Shown one piece after another: positions 22,758 through 34,089 of a stretch of 64,000 bases of DNA. The translations under genes were made by a program, and so were the position numbers. Position 1 is the first letter of the stretch; each line of letters opens with the position of its first letter. The notes beneath the pieces are model-generated. The model ran no database searches. It was not told where the DNA came from and worked only from the letters and a program-made list of their open reading frames with translations. The stretch is from Lucinisca nassula (Eukaryota > Mollusca > Bivalvia > Lucinida > Lucinidae): assembly GCA_963580285.1 (NCBI GenBank), contig OY757014.1:16086334-16150333 (forward strand), read 5' to 3'.

Positions 22758-23162
22758 AGCCTGTTCCAAGTATCAGGACTTTATGGAAAGCGGGAAGGTG
22801 CTCACTACCAGGTTGTTATGCCAGGGATATAAAAAAAACTAAACTGGTATCAACACTAAAGAAGTTCTATAGCAGGCACCACGATCTTGTTGATCCGTAG
22901 TTGCCATTTCCAGAATTATTTCTGGTATGTTTGCCAATAGAAAGCCATAGGAAGACTTTCAAAATCTCGGACATCCGCTTCTCGGCGTTTACACCTTATC
23001 TTCTTGGCAGCTGGGCATGGTGGGCGAAGCTTGCTTACCAAGTAATGCTTGCTATCCGCGGACGCCTGATTACACTCTTCTGGAGTCCATGTCTGTTGAT
23101 CTGGACATTGGTATTTGCCATTTTATCTATGGATTAACGATTTTGGATTAACGCTTTGGTAC
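22758..23162 (-). other. unassigned segment between Naiad copy 2 and the LINE
   Basis: The minus strand has an open stretch of about 65-70 codons with CPDQQTWTPEECNQAS and RPPCPAAKKIRCKRRE. It looks more protein-like than random, but I do not recognise it. It may be part of the inserted composite. Confidence 0.35.
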
Positions 23163-24400
23163 TACTACCTAAACTTTTTTAAACATTAGTTTTGATTTGT
23201 TAACAAATACATTTTTATCGAAAGATAAAATATTTAATTGCCTCCTTGCACTTTCAAGATCCGAATATTCATTACCTAGAATATTTTTTACAAACTCGTT
23301 TTTGAAGTTTTGTTATTTGCGAAACATTATAATTAGAAGAATTTTCCCCAAAAATGTTACAATATTAAAATGTGGCTGGATGCAAGCAATATAAAACATC
23401 AACCTATGTTCGATACTTAAATACGATTTTCTTTTTGATAGAAGCCAAATATATGAAGAAACCTTTTTACATTTTACAAACATATTGAAAATGGTTAGTC
23501 CACTGCAAATTGTGATCAATATTTACACCAAGTATCTTATCACCTGTTGTCAATTCCAAATTGATGCCATAATATGCTAAAGTGAAACTATCTTCATGGA
23601 GCATTATACGCTTCTGTCTAGTAGTAATTAACATGATTTTTGTTTTTAAGCGTTAAGGAGCATGCCATTTTGTTTACATCATATATGCAGTTTAAGAAGA
23701 GAATGTTGCAAATAAGAGTGAAGTGTTTTTAAATCAGGATGCATGTCGCAATTCGTTGTATCATCTGCATATAAATCAATCGAAAGAACTTCCTGAGATA
23801 ACACCAATGGTAAGTCATTGATAAAAATTAAAAAAATTAGAAGGCACTTGTTCAATGATTAAAAATAACAAAGGTCCCAATGCAGATCCCTGAGGGTCTC
23901 CACATTTAACATCAGATATACTGGATAATTTACCATCAATAGATACAACCTGAGTTTGTTGACAAAGTTAGTACTCTATGAACTTAATAAAATGCTCGTT
24001 ACATTTATAGAGACTTAGTTCTTTAGCAGTAATGAATGATCGACAAGCTCAAAGGCTTTCCTGAAATCAACCATTATGGTGCCAACTATATTACCACCAT
24101 TTAATGCGTTAAGCCAGCGTTCAGTCATCAACGTTAATGCTGTTTCTGTGGAGTGGCGAGAGCGGAAACCACTCTGAGATTGATGTAAAATGTCAAATTT
24201 ATTTAAATATTACATTAAGTTCTTTTGAATAACTTTCTCAAGCAGCTTTGACAATGTGGGTAAAATTGATATGGGGCGATAGTTGTTTAATTCGTTCTTA
24301 GCCACACCTTGATGAAGTTGATTAACCTTGGCTTGTTTCCATCTATTGGGGAAATGTTTATTAGAAGTACATGTCTGTGCTATGAAAGTGATACTTTTTG
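23163..24400 (-). pseudogene. LINE (CR1/L2-like) ORF2, reverse transcriptase part
   Basis: Minus-strand translation in shifting frames gives the RT blocks in order: NNYRPISILPTLSKLLEKVI (about 24210-24290), SQSGFRSRHSTETAL, GTIMVDFRKAFELVDH (motif A), IDLYADDTTN (motif C, about 23765) and a C-terminal region with LGVNIDHNLQW and RRQLNILSFDKNVFVNK. Several frameshifts and stops are present. The enzyme copies RNA at a nicked target (target-primed reverse transcription). The gene continues after the Naiad composite at 20205-19980. Confidence 0.85.
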
Positions 24401-24415
24401 TGATGACAGGTGAAG

Positions 24416-24690
24416 ATTTGTTTGTTTGTTTGTTGATTTGAGGTTTAACGTCCTCATCAACACTGCAAAGGTCATTTTGGAGCCGTTGCTTCCAATTTTG
24501 TGAGACTTTTACCCGACATTGAGTAGAATGACATCTATAGCCCTGCCGCCCAATGAAACCAATTGGTTTATAAGCATGGACCGACTCACCGATTTGCCTG
24601 GGCAGGCTTAGATCCTCTAAGCGTTTTACCAGTACTCCTGTGCGGGTCAATTTCAGCTCTGCGTGGAAGCATCATGCCGAACAGGGCGAA
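24416..24690 (-). mobile_element. SINE-like family A insertion in the LINE
   Basis: The tail (TTTG)n at 24417-24433 is followed by GATTTGAGGTTTAACGTCC and the body through GGTTTATAAGCATGGACC to the CTGCGTGGAAGCATCATGCC segment. It lies between the linker and RT parts of the minus-strand LINE. Confidence 0.85.
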
Positions 24691-24699
24691 GAAAGTTTC

Positions 24700-26090
24700 A
24701 ACAACCTTGGGCCAATACCATCTAACCCGGTAGACTTAGAAACATCAAGATTTAATAAAAACTTGTAGGCCAAAAATTGTTATATTAGGTAACTCAAAAT
24801 GAACGTTTTCTGGAATTTTTGTATGAATGTGACCTTTCAGCTGTTTAAAATCGCAATCTTCAATGGGTTCCTTAAGTTTGGAAGCAATATTAACAAAATA
24901 TGCATTAAATACATCTGCTAGCTCATTTGTGTGTGTAATTAAATTACCATCTATATTAAGTGTAACACATTCAGTATTATCTGTCTTCTTGCTTGATGCG
25001 CCAAGTTCTTTAAATATTTTCAAGACTTTAGGATCTTCCTTACCTTCCCCTTTTTTGATTTATATGATGCCTTTTTAGAGTTTTGAATTTCAGTAGCAAC
25101 CTCGTTAAGTCAAATTTTATACTCATCATGTCTTCCTCGTGTTTTAAAGTTTATCTCTTTCTTTGACCTTATATAGAATCTCAGATGTCAACAAGTTAGC
25201 CTGAATGTCATGTTTTATTCTATGCCTTCTTACTGGTGCATACTTATCAATGCAATGAGAAGAGAAAACCAAGCTGCAAGAATGTCATCGATATTATCAA
25301 AAGATTCAATCTGATTCCAAGGTATTGATGAAAGATCATTAAGAAAAGCATTTTCGTCAAACGTTTTGAAAGATCGATATTTTATTTCTTTATGCGAGTT
25401 CTTTTTAAGACTAAAAGTAACTTTCCTATTACAAAATATTGTAAAATTGCCGCTTATTCAAAACAAACTGGATATATTTTCCTCATTGCTTACATATACG
25501 TGGTCTATGAGAGTGCTTGAAACACTTGTAACCTGTGTAGGTTGGTTCTGTTATCAACTTACGAAATCCAAACGATGTTATAAAATTTGACCATTCTTTG
25601 TTTATATAAAACTTAAGCATATCCTTATTAAAATCCCCAAGTATAATTATTTCCTTACTTTCAAGCAACGTATTCTCAATAAGGACATCAAATCTCTCTA
25701 GTAATTCTGCTTTTTCAGTTGGATTTCAGTAGGAAGATTCTACTAAAATGGTTTTCCTTTACGGGATGTAATTGCTATCCATAAGCAATCTATATCATTA
25801 ATTTCAAGGTAAGTTCTTCCTTTAGCAATTATATAATTTCGAACATATACAATTATACCTCCACCAGACCTGAGATTGTCTCTTCTAAAAGGCTGATGAA
25901 ATCCATCTACGTATTTGAAAAGCACTTTGTAATTTATGCTGTTGAAGTTTTGTTTCACACAAAGCAAACATATGTAATTTCTTGTTTTCCACTGAAGTGA
26001 GCATTGATTTTACTTCAGAGAATTTAGACTTTTCTTTCCCACATAACCCCTGAATATTTAAAAACCTATTTTTTATACCCGTTCTCGTTT
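24700..26090 (-). pseudogene. LINE ORF2: apurinic-like endonuclease domain and linker
   Basis: The start of ORF2 reads NIQGLCGKEKSKFSEVKSML near 26060. It is followed by endonuclease pieces: HMFALCETKL, the FRRDNLRSGGGIIVYVRNYI block (about 25840-25890), INDIDCLWIAI, and EIIILGDFNKDMLKFY (about 25620-25660) with the GDFN catalytic motif, then LITEPTYTG. A linker with ITHTNELADVFNAYFVNIA at about 24880-24940 leads into the RT. Frameshifts break it into at least three frames. Such endonucleases nick the genomic target. Confidence 0.85.
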
Positions 26091-26099
26091 ACTTAAGAT

Positions 26100-26755
26100 C
26101 AACTGTTGACTCAAATGAATTTTCAATATGACTGCATGATAATGAAGCTTCTAAATTTGGTGATACAGAAGCTGTGTTTACACTATTTGTCATATTAAAA
26201 CTCACTTCAGTTTCACGACCTATAGTGCACAATGTTTCATCACTGTTTTTGCTTCAATCACACACATTTCAGTATGTAGGTCATTTGACGATTGATTAAA
26301 AGTACATGTACTATCAATATGAGTAATATCAAAGTCATTTTCAGTACAGGCGCAGTTCAACGAGTTACAATGATAGCACATATTTGAAAGTAAATGAAAC
26401 GGGATCGTGGAAATTAAAGCTGCGCCTGTCAATTTACTGGCATACTTGTCGTGTCCCTATGCATACCAACATTCTGAAGGTAGTATGTCCTCTTATTTGA
26501 CAACCGTGACACTACTTGTACGAGTTGTTTCCCCTGGAATTATGATAAGAACCTTCTGAATTAGCACGCATGCCATAGCTTCCGGATTTGGTATAAGGTT
26601 TATTGTAAACACATAGTTTGTAATCATTCACGATGTTGATACACGAGTTCATAGCGTCCAATAAACGTTTCACACCTGTTTTCGTCAAGTGTATTCCATC
26701 TCTTTAGAAGTAGCGCTCAGTCGGCAAACGGTTTATGCCAAGGAAATATGTGTGT
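26100..26755 (-). pseudogene. LINE ORF1, C-terminal part: end of SGNH esterase and CCHC region
   Basis: DGIHLTKTGVKRLLDAMNSC (26641-26706, minus) is the last conserved block of an SGNH/GDSL esterase, with the catalytic D..H pair. Further downstream, CHGCQIRGHTTFR near 26470-26520 is a decayed zinc knuckle whose last cysteine is shifted out of frame and which is preceded by a TAG. CR1/L2-type LINEs carry such an esterase plus zinc knuckle in ORF1. Continuous with 27746-28640 before a SINE insertion. Confidence 0.75.
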
Positions 26756-26771
26756 ATTCGACATACACACC

Positions 26772-27729
26772 CGGCCCCTGCCCATACGGGCTTGAAGAAA
26801 TATATGGGCTGCATGATGCTTTCACGCAGAGCTGAATCCGGCCCGCACACTAGTACTGGTAAAGTAGAAAGATCAGGAATTGATACAATTAACTTACTCC
26901 ACCCATAAAAGACACCAAAGGGAAAGAAATTCAAACATTAAGCGACCAGACCATAATGGAAACCTAAACAAAGGAAGGCCATAAGGACAGTTACTTTCCC
27001 ACAAAATGGCCATATGGCCATCCAAAATTAAAAGACACAAGTGATACACACAGTAAGCAACAAACCACAACATAAATAAATCGCCACAGAAGAGCCGCCT
27101 TGGAACGGTCATTGGAAGATTTCCACCGGGGGCTTAAATCGATTTTACGTGGCCACAATCCTCGCCATTACTTCCGTCGCGATTTAGACAATTAATTTGT
27201 TCAGTCCGCGTGAAGGCCTCCTAACTCATCAGTGCAACATCTCCGTGAACACAAAAATCAAAGAACCACAGAGGTGAGACAACGGTGAGGACTCGACAGC
27301 AAGAAACCACTGAAATGCTGGAGCAAAAGAAAACCAACAGTTACTCCGATGAGCCCGACCAGAGACAGAGCATCAGGCACCAACCGACATTATCTCTCTA
27401 ATTTTCAATAAGCCTTTACGTTGGAGCCGTCATAGAATCTGAGGCCTGACCCACCGGCGTGCAATTAAAGAGGGAAGCAAAGTTGCAAACCGTGATTGGG
27501 TTTACTACCATGCATGCAGTCGCTTAGAGAGTCTAAGCCTGTCCAGGAACCGCGGTGCGAGGCGGACCGTCCATGCTAATAAACCCTATTGGTTTTATTG
27601 GGCGACAGGGCTTGAGATGTCATTTCATCTCTACGTCGGGTAAAAGTCCCACAAAATTGGAAGCAACGTCTGACCTTTACAGTGTTGGCGGGGACGTTAA
27701 ACCTCAAATCAAACAAACAAATCAAACAA
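26772..27729 (+). mobile_element. SINE-like family A element, itself split by a Naiad 3' fragment
   Basis: A 16-bp duplication, ATTCGACATACACACC (26756-26771) and ATTCGACATGCACACC (27730-27745), flanks the composite. SINE sequence lies at 26772-26871 and 27520-27729 (ending AAATCAAACAAACAAATCAA). The piece between them is a Naiad pLTR in the opposite orientation. Removing both insertions restores LINE ORF1 continuity. Confidence 0.85.
26872..27519 (-). repeat. 5'-truncated Naiad 3' fragment inside the SINE
   Basis: It runs from the common Naiad 3' end (GTAGAAAGATCAGGAATTGA, slightly deleted) through the whole pLTR to the last codons of the RT frame (reverse complement of TGCATGCATGGTAG at 27508-27521). 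No target duplication is obvious. Confidence 0.8.
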
Positions 27730-27745
27730 ATTCGACATGCACACC

Positions 27746-28640
27746 ACGTCGTACCTCTGCCAGTGGATAGAAAGTCTTTCTATGCAACGATTCGATTCGG
27801 TAACATCGGCATCAACTGGCGGTGCAATTTCAGAGATATACAGCATGCACTGAGGATTGCCGGTTTTAACTAGGCGGATGAGCTGATCATATTTTTCTTC
27901 AAATAGTTAATAATCGACGCCATTTGCTGCATCATTCCCTCCGATATAAATGATGATATTTTCAAATACTGATAGATCGTACATAGCTTTATCATTGATT
28001 ATGTTGCTAATAGTCGCCACTCCTCTAGAATGTTTATGGAATTTTTAATGAGCCTTTTGGTATTCACAGGGTGTAATATAAAATCTCCTATCAGCAAAGT
28101 TGTTTGGTCTGTTGGCGTCCAGGATTATCATTTCTCATGTTGTTACCTCTTCTCTCTGGAAATGCATGATTATCCGGAACCCTGTTAGTAATGAGCACCG
28201 GGACTTGTCTAGGGGGACTCTTTTGTCGAAGTGGCGAATATGTTCTTTGTAACCTGTCGTCCTGAGGAGGTCTCTTATCTTGATTGACTTTGTCTTCTTT
28301 CCAGGATTGTCTTCTTTCCTGTTGAGGTCTCCCTCCATTTGAGTAACTGTGGGTCTGCTCCCGTCGCGTGGGTTTCTCAGCTGTTGATGCTTTTCTTTGG
28401 GCACGTTCGTCACCCATGAATCTCTCTTCTGCTGCCGATGCATGTAGTTTTGGGGCTTCTTGTCTTGTAGATGGTGTTGGTGTAGATGGCAAACACTTAA
28501 GTTGTGTCTATTCAGCAGAAAGTATGTGATTATAAAAGAGATATATCCTAGAGTGAACCTGTGCAACCTCTGAGGGACAGGGTTTTTGGAGTATAATTCG
28601 AACAATTTGACACGAGACTGACCTTTATGCAAGAAATAAA
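27746..28640 (-). pseudogene. LINE ORF1, N-terminal part: low-complexity region and SGNH esterase
   Basis: An open frame at 28492-28091 is rich in P, R, Q and K. In a shifted frame it is followed by LLIGDFILHPVNTKRL (28051-28106), the first SGNH block with GDS changed to GDF, then IIIYIGGNDAANG near 27930-27965 (the G.ND block) and LYISEIAP near 27830. The order matches SGNH hydrolases. The nucleophile serine is lost by the GDF change, and frameshifts are present. The true start is not certain. Confidence 0.75.
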
Positions 28641-29037
28641 TTAGAGTTATCGCCTAATACGTCGGCTTTCGTAAACTTTTCGTGAATTTTCGGCATCTCG
28701 TGAATAGCGACCTGTTTACCTACCTCTATGTATTGTATAATTATATAGCGGGTTTCGGTAAACGACGAAGATAAATATATATGCATTCGGTCGGGTGTCA
28801 TATTATGTTAATAGAGTTCACCAGCCTCAGGTCAATTTGTTCGAACTATTGCTGTAGATGCTTCAATGGGACATGGTACATGTTTTCAAGTGAAGAGGAT
28901 GAGGTTCTTGTGAAAAATTGTGAAAGACTTTCACGGCCTGGTCATGGTCTCAATAAGTCCCAGTTAAATAGATCTAGCTACAGAGCTTGGTAGAAGAGGC
29001 ACCAAGAATCTTTGAGCAATAATTGGCAGTTCAATTT
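28641..29037. other. unassigned interval
   Basis: Nothing recognised. A 70-codon plus-strand frame here has no motif. Confidence 0.4.
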
Positions 29038-29273
29038 CTTAAGGGGAATGGGAACACCTAGTAGATTTCCCGACATTTTTCAAAGGGAGACAACTTTTGA
29101 GACTTCCTGTTCGCTTTTCTATAAGCCCTGTCCCACTGATAAAGGGGTCTACTCTTCGAAGAAAAGAATTTGCAAATTCTTTCCTTTAAGAGTTGACACC
29201 TATTGACATCGTAGACGAAAATACTTGCAGCAGCAGTTACCTCCCCTGAAGGTGTTCCCATTTCCCTTAAACA
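29038..29273. mobile_element. MITE with 21-bp TIRs
   Basis: TTAAGGGGAATGGGAACACC on the left and, inverted, TTAAGGGAAATGGGAACACC on the right differ at one base. The interior of about 190 bp is noncoding. TTAA at the outer ends could be the target duplication, as for piggyBac-like MITEs. Confidence 0.7.
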
Positions 29274-29690
29274 GGTGGAGTGGTAGATTTCAACACTGAA
29301 ACAAGGCCTTTGCACGCAACAAGGGCTGAGAATTTTACAGAAGAGAAGGTAGACGGGTAATATCCAGAACTGGGCTCAATTCTGGATAAGTATAACTTTC
29401 AAGGTAAAAGCTCACTTGATAAACAATTTAAATGAGCTGGTCTCAGTCTAAACACATACCTTCAGCTGTCATTTCCAGCAAGCCAGGTAAACCTCAGGCT
29501 GTCACGTCACCCAGAAGAACTACTGTCACATTAATTGCTGGTTGCAATGCTGCAGCGACTTTTTTTACCACCCTTCTTTGTTTTCAAGGGAAAGAGGATG
29601 AATGATGAATGATCCGATTGAAAGGTTGGAGCAGCTTTGTCAGATTCAGGATGGTATAACAAGTCAGTCTTCAAAACATATCTACAAGAT
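29274..29690. other. unassigned interval
   Basis: No gene, RNA or repeat I can support. Confidence 0.4.
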
Positions 29691-29694
29691 CTTT

Positions 29695-30600
29695 TCATTA
29701 TTTGTTTGTTTGTTTGATTTGAGGTTTAACGTCCCCGTCAACACTGTATAGGTCATTTTGAGACGTTGCTTCCGATTTTGTGGGATCTTACCCGACATTG
29801 AGATGAAATGACTTCTCAATCCCTGCCGCCCAATGAAACCAATAGGGTTTATAAGCATGGACGGGCCGACTCGCACCGCTTTGCCTGGACATCGCTTTGT
29901 CAGGCCTCAGATTCTATGACGGCTCCAACGTAAAGGCTTATTGAGAATTAGAGAGATAATGTCGGTTGGTGCCTGATGCTCTGTCTCTGGTCGGGCTCAT
30001 CGGAGTCTAACTGCTGGTTTTCTTTTGCTCCAGCATGTCAGTGGTTTCTTGCTGTCGAGTCCTCACCGTTGTCTCACCTCTGTGGTTGTTTGATTATTTT
30101 TGTTCACGGAGATGTTGTACTGATGAGTTAGGAGGCCTTCATGCGGACTGAACAAATTATTTGTCTAAATCGCGACGGAAGTAAGGGCGAGGATTGTGGC
30201 CACGTAAAATCGATTTAAGCCCCCCAGTGGAAATCTTCCACTGACCGTTCCAAGGCGGCTCTTCTGTGGCGATTTATTTATGTTGTTGTTTGTTACTTAC
30301 TGTGTGTATCACTTGTGTCTTTTTATTTTTGGATGGCCATATGGCCATTTTGTGGGAAAGTAACTGTCCTTATGGCCTTCCTTTGTTTAGGTTTCCATTG
30401 TGGTCTGGTCGCTTAATGTTTGTATTTCTTTCCCTTTGGTGTCTTTTATGGGTGGAGTAAGTTAATTGTATCAATTCCTGATCTTTGTTTTACTTCTACT
30501 TAGATCTTCTAAGCGGTTAACCAGTATTCTTATGCGGGTCGGTTTCAGCTCTGCATGGAAGCATCATGCGACCCATCTTTTTCTTCAAGCCCCGATGAGT
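29695..30600 (-). mobile_element. SINE-like family A element, split by a Naiad 3' fragment
   Basis: SINE sequence occurs at 29695-29895 (TTTG tail, then GAGGTTTAACGTCCCCGTCA) and resumes at 30504-30600 with TAGATCTTCTAAGCGGTTAA up to CTTCAAGCCCCGATGAG. Between them lies a plus-strand Naiad pLTR. As at 26.8-27.7 kb, the Naiad fragment is antisense to the SINE. Confidence 0.85.
29903..30503 (+). repeat. 5'-truncated Naiad 3' fragment inside the SINE
   Basis: It starts at CAGGCCTCAGATTCTATGAC, the end of the RT frame, and ends at TTGTTTTACTTCTACT. It is very similar to the fragments at 40.8-41.4 and 50.33-50.93 kb, so this is a recent insertion. Confidence 0.85.
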
Positions 30601-30868
30601 GGGGGCGAGATCTCTTCATTAAGTACGTTCAAGCCGTCATAGGCAATGAAAACCATATCATCCTATTGTAGAATGGAGATACATCCCATGATAGAGTTGG
30701 CAAAGGACCATCCTCTTCACACCACACGTACATGTACTGGAACGACCTTTTAATGTTGTTTTTTTAAATTATTTTATTATCGACGATATTTTCTTTTCCT
30801 TTTCTATGTTAAAGCAAATAAGGCTTAAAAGTCTAACTGTTGGTTTTCTTTTGTGGTTAATTGCTGTC

Positions 30869-31428
30869 GGCAATGATCAGGAATCGATACAATTAACCTG
30901 AAGCTCCCATCAGGGACACCAAAGGGAAAGAAGCAAAAACATGAAACAACTAGACCATACTGGAAACATCAATAGAGGGAAGCCAAAAGGCTAGTTACTT
31001 TCCCAAAAATGGCCAATTGGCTGTCCAAAACAAAATGTCATTAGCGATACACACACTGGGTGGGGGGGGGGAGCTTAAATCGATTTACGTGGCCACAAGC
31101 CCGCCCTTATTTCCGTCGCGATTTAGACAAATAATTTGTTCAGTCCGCATGAAGGCCTCCTACTCATCAGTGCAACATCTTCGTGAACACGAATAATCAA
31201 ACAACCACAAGGGTGAGACAACGGTGAGGACTCGACAGCAAGAAACCACTGAAATGCTGAAGCAAAATAAAAACCAACGGTTAGACTCTGAACAGACTCA
31301 ATTAGACGAAAAGTCAGTTGTTAATAGCCACAGCGACAAACTACCTATAATGATTTCTGTAACTGTTAAAGAACGCCAGGATAAGCTTCCGGCAATGTAT
31401 TGGTTACCACAAAAATGAAGGTAATGAT
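30869..31428 (-). repeat. Naiad pLTR, minus orientation, plus a short RT relic
   Basis: The reverse pLTR runs from ATGATCAGGAATCGATACAA to the CAACGGTTAGACTCTGAACAG segment. It is followed by a composite that includes a plus-strand relic of the RT (KERQDKLPAMYWLPQK). The sequence around 31295-31315, reverse complement TCGTCTAATTGAGTCTGTTC, is the uninterrupted form of the Polinton target described at 43327. Confidence 0.75.
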
Positions 31429-31432
31429 CAGG

Positions 31433-31675
31433 GGCCAGTTGTTCAAAGCATCGTTAGCTTAACGAGCTCGTTAGTGGTCATATTGTTAACTGTTCTAGCA
31501 AGTAGAATATCGAAAATTTTGGTATTTTTGCTGAAAAAATGTGAGCAGCTTTTGCATCCGCAAAAGCTGCTCACATTTTTTTTCAGCAAACATTTCAGCG
31601 TATTTGCCAAATTTAATGATCAAAATTTTAACGATACGTTAACTAACGACGTCGTTTGTTTTGAACAACTGGGCC
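31433..31675. mobile_element. MITE with CAGTTGTTCAAA ends and central hairpin
   Basis: CAGG at 31429-31432 and 31676-31679 is a 4-bp duplication inside the Naiad motif ATGATCAGGAATCGAT. The ends GGCCAGTTGTTCAAA and GGCCCAGTTGTTCAAA are inverted. The centre is a palindrome GTGAGCAGCTTTTGC / GCAAAAGCTGCTCAC. A second copy is at 42946-43187 and a truncated one at 58981-59157. Confidence 0.8.
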
Positions 31676-31679
31676 CAGG

Positions 31680-31870
31680 AATCGATTAAATTACCCCGCA
31701 CCTTTTATCAAAGACACCAAAGTGAAAGAAACACGAACATGAAATAACAAAACCCTAATGAAAGCATCGAAAGAGGAAAGCCAAAATATCAGTTACTTTA
31801 GTTTATACCAACTTATTTTAGTTCGATTGCGATGAAAGCTTCAAGCTTATAGAATCGATCTCGAACACCC
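31680..31870 (-). repeat. Naiad pLTR remnant after the MITE
   Basis: Sequence resumes as ATCGATTAAATTACCCC and continues with CAAAGACACCAAAGTGAAAG, the diverged reverse pLTR. The segment 31281-31870 as a whole is an inverted copy of about 42.76-43.32 kb. Confidence 0.65.
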
Positions 31871-34085
31871 ATTTCGCATCAGGCACCAACCAACACTACA
31901 AAAAATATATACTCTCTTATTCTCAGTAAGCCTTTACGCTGGAACCATAGAATCTAAGGACTGACCCACCGGCGTGTAAATAAAGAGGGAAGCAAAGTTG
32001 TCAACCGTGATTGGGTTAACTACCATGCATGCAGTCTGTCGTATAACATTTATGTCATACCCTATCATTTTATATCAAAAATAATTTTACGAAATTGGGT
32101 GCTGAAGTCAATGCGGTTATATATTTTTCTGAATTTATGTACTTAGTCGCCATAAAATTCGGGTTCCTCTAGATCTTGTTGCAAAAGAGATTTATGTCCA
32201 ACATTGAATTTTGAAATTAAATCGGAATGGCGTCTATAAAATTTTAAAAAAGCTTCGCGTAGTTTATGATACCGATAACCCTGATTAAGAAGTTTAGCAG
32301 TTAACAATTTATTACCAGTGTTGAAGTCGGTTACATGACTAGACACTATGGCAAATCGAATTAATTGCAAAATATAAACGCCATATGATGCCGCACGCGG
32401 AACATCACCATCCAAGAAAGGAAAATTTACAATCTCAAAATCAAAATCATCGCGTTTATCATAAACTTTGCAAGAAACAAAAACCAATGATGTAAATCCC
32501 AAAACGGGGCGTCGGAATCAGAAGAATTAGCTTTATTGTCCCCCGTCTTTTCGAAGAAAAGGGAGGGGACATAGTATTCGGCTTTCCGTTGGGCATAGTT
32601 CGTGGTGCGTGGTGCGGAGTTCCGAGCTTGTAGTAGGTACCTTGTGAGCGCAACTCCTCCTACTGTTTTAAACCAATCCATCCCAAATTTTTCAGATGTC
32701 TTTATCATGGTTTGAAGTTGTGCATGTGCTTTTTTCAGAATTCTTGAATTATTTTTTTTTCCACTTTTTTCACATTTTTAACTTAGTCTTTTTTTGCATG
32801 GTTCCGAATTCATAGTAGGTACATTGTGAGCGCAACTCTTCCTACAGTTTTATATCGATCCTTCTGAAATTTTACAGGTGGGTGTCTTTATTATGGTTTG
32901 ATGTTATGCATATGCTTTTTTCAGAATTCTTCAATTAATTATCTCACTTTTTTCACATTTTTAACTTTGCCTTTTTTCATGCATCAATTCTGAATTCATA
33001 GTAGGTACCTTGTGAGCGCAACTGCTCCTACAGTTTTATACCGATCCTTCAAAAATTTGACAGGTGTCTTTATCATAGTCTGAAGTTGTGCATATGTCTT
33101 TTTCTAAATTCTTTAATTAATTTTTATCACTTTTATAACATTTTTAAATTAGACTTTTTTCATGCATCAATTCTATGAAAGAGTATAATGTTGTATGTAC
33201 CTTGTGGGCGCAACTCCTCATACAGTTTTATACCGATCCTGCAGAAATTATACAGGTATCTTTATCATGGTTTGAAGTTGTGCATATGCTTTTTTTCAGA
33301 ATTCTTTAATTAATTTTTTCACTTTTTTCACATTTTTAACTTAGACTTTTTGATGCATTACGAGTAATTCTATGTAAGAGTATAATGTAGTAGGTACATT
33401 GAGAGTGCAATTCCTCCTACAGTTTAATACCAATCCTTCCAAAACTTAAAAATTGCCTGAATTATGGTCTGAAGATATAAAAGTGCTTTTACAGAATCTT
33501 AAAATAATTCTTTTCACTTTTTTCACATTTTTAACTGAAGAGTTTTTTTTGGAAAATAAGGCGGGGGACATGAATTCTCTGTGGAATTTGCTTGTTTAAC
33601 TGAAGTTCTGGGGGGTTATATTTGACTAATCAAAGCATCGAAATAGGTATTGTCAATATTTAATAAATCATCCAAATATCTGGATGTCGAGCTAAAGGTT
33701 TCAATAATACCAAATTGGTTTTCAACGGAAAGGGACATCATGAAGTTTCTTTCATAACAAAACCAGAACAGATCAGTCACAAGAGATATGCAATTTGTAC
33801 CAATCGGAATAGCCATAACTTTTCTAATTCGTATGTAAATATTGTCGAGTAGAAAGTTGAGAGCTTCACACACTAGCTGACATGACCATAAAGTATAATT
33901 TTTATGCTCAAGATTCAGAAGTGAAAAGAGCATTTCTTACATTACACGCAAGATAGAGGGAGTCTTCCCAATGAAATGTCCATTCAATTAAATCATTAAG
34001 TTTTTCTTTTATAAGATTACGAAGCAGTGTAGTGCAAATTGTGGAAAATCACAAGTTGAAAGACTTGAAGCACGAAAACGTCTGG
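31871..34085 (-). pseudogene. Naiad RT copy 3, interrupted by a tandem-repeat TIR element
   Basis: The C-terminal part (31871-32536) includes a 119-codon frame with KRDDFDFEIVNFPFLDGDVP, and the central part (33571-34085) includes NYTLWSCQ, a decayed motif B (IPIGTNCISLVTDLFWFCYE) and motif C RYLDDLLN. Between them sits a foreign 1.03-kb element. Frames are broken in several places. The pLTR at the next unit starts at 34090. Confidence 0.8.
32537..33570. mobile_element. TIR element with five internal tandem units of about 180-197 bp
   Basis: The ends TGTCCCCCGTCTTTTC and, inverted, TGTCCCCCGCCTTATTTTCC form imperfect TIRs. The inside is a tandem array whose units begin TAGTAGGTACCTTGTGAGCG at about 32631, 32813, 32999, 33191 and 33388. 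Each unit has TTTATACCGATCC, GTTTGAAGTTGTGCATATGC and CACTTTTTTCACATTTTTAA. No open frame. It split a Naiad RT gene. GAATTAGCTT and GAATTTGCTT near the two junctions may be an imperfect target duplication. Confidence 0.75.
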
Positions 34086-34089
34086 ATTT

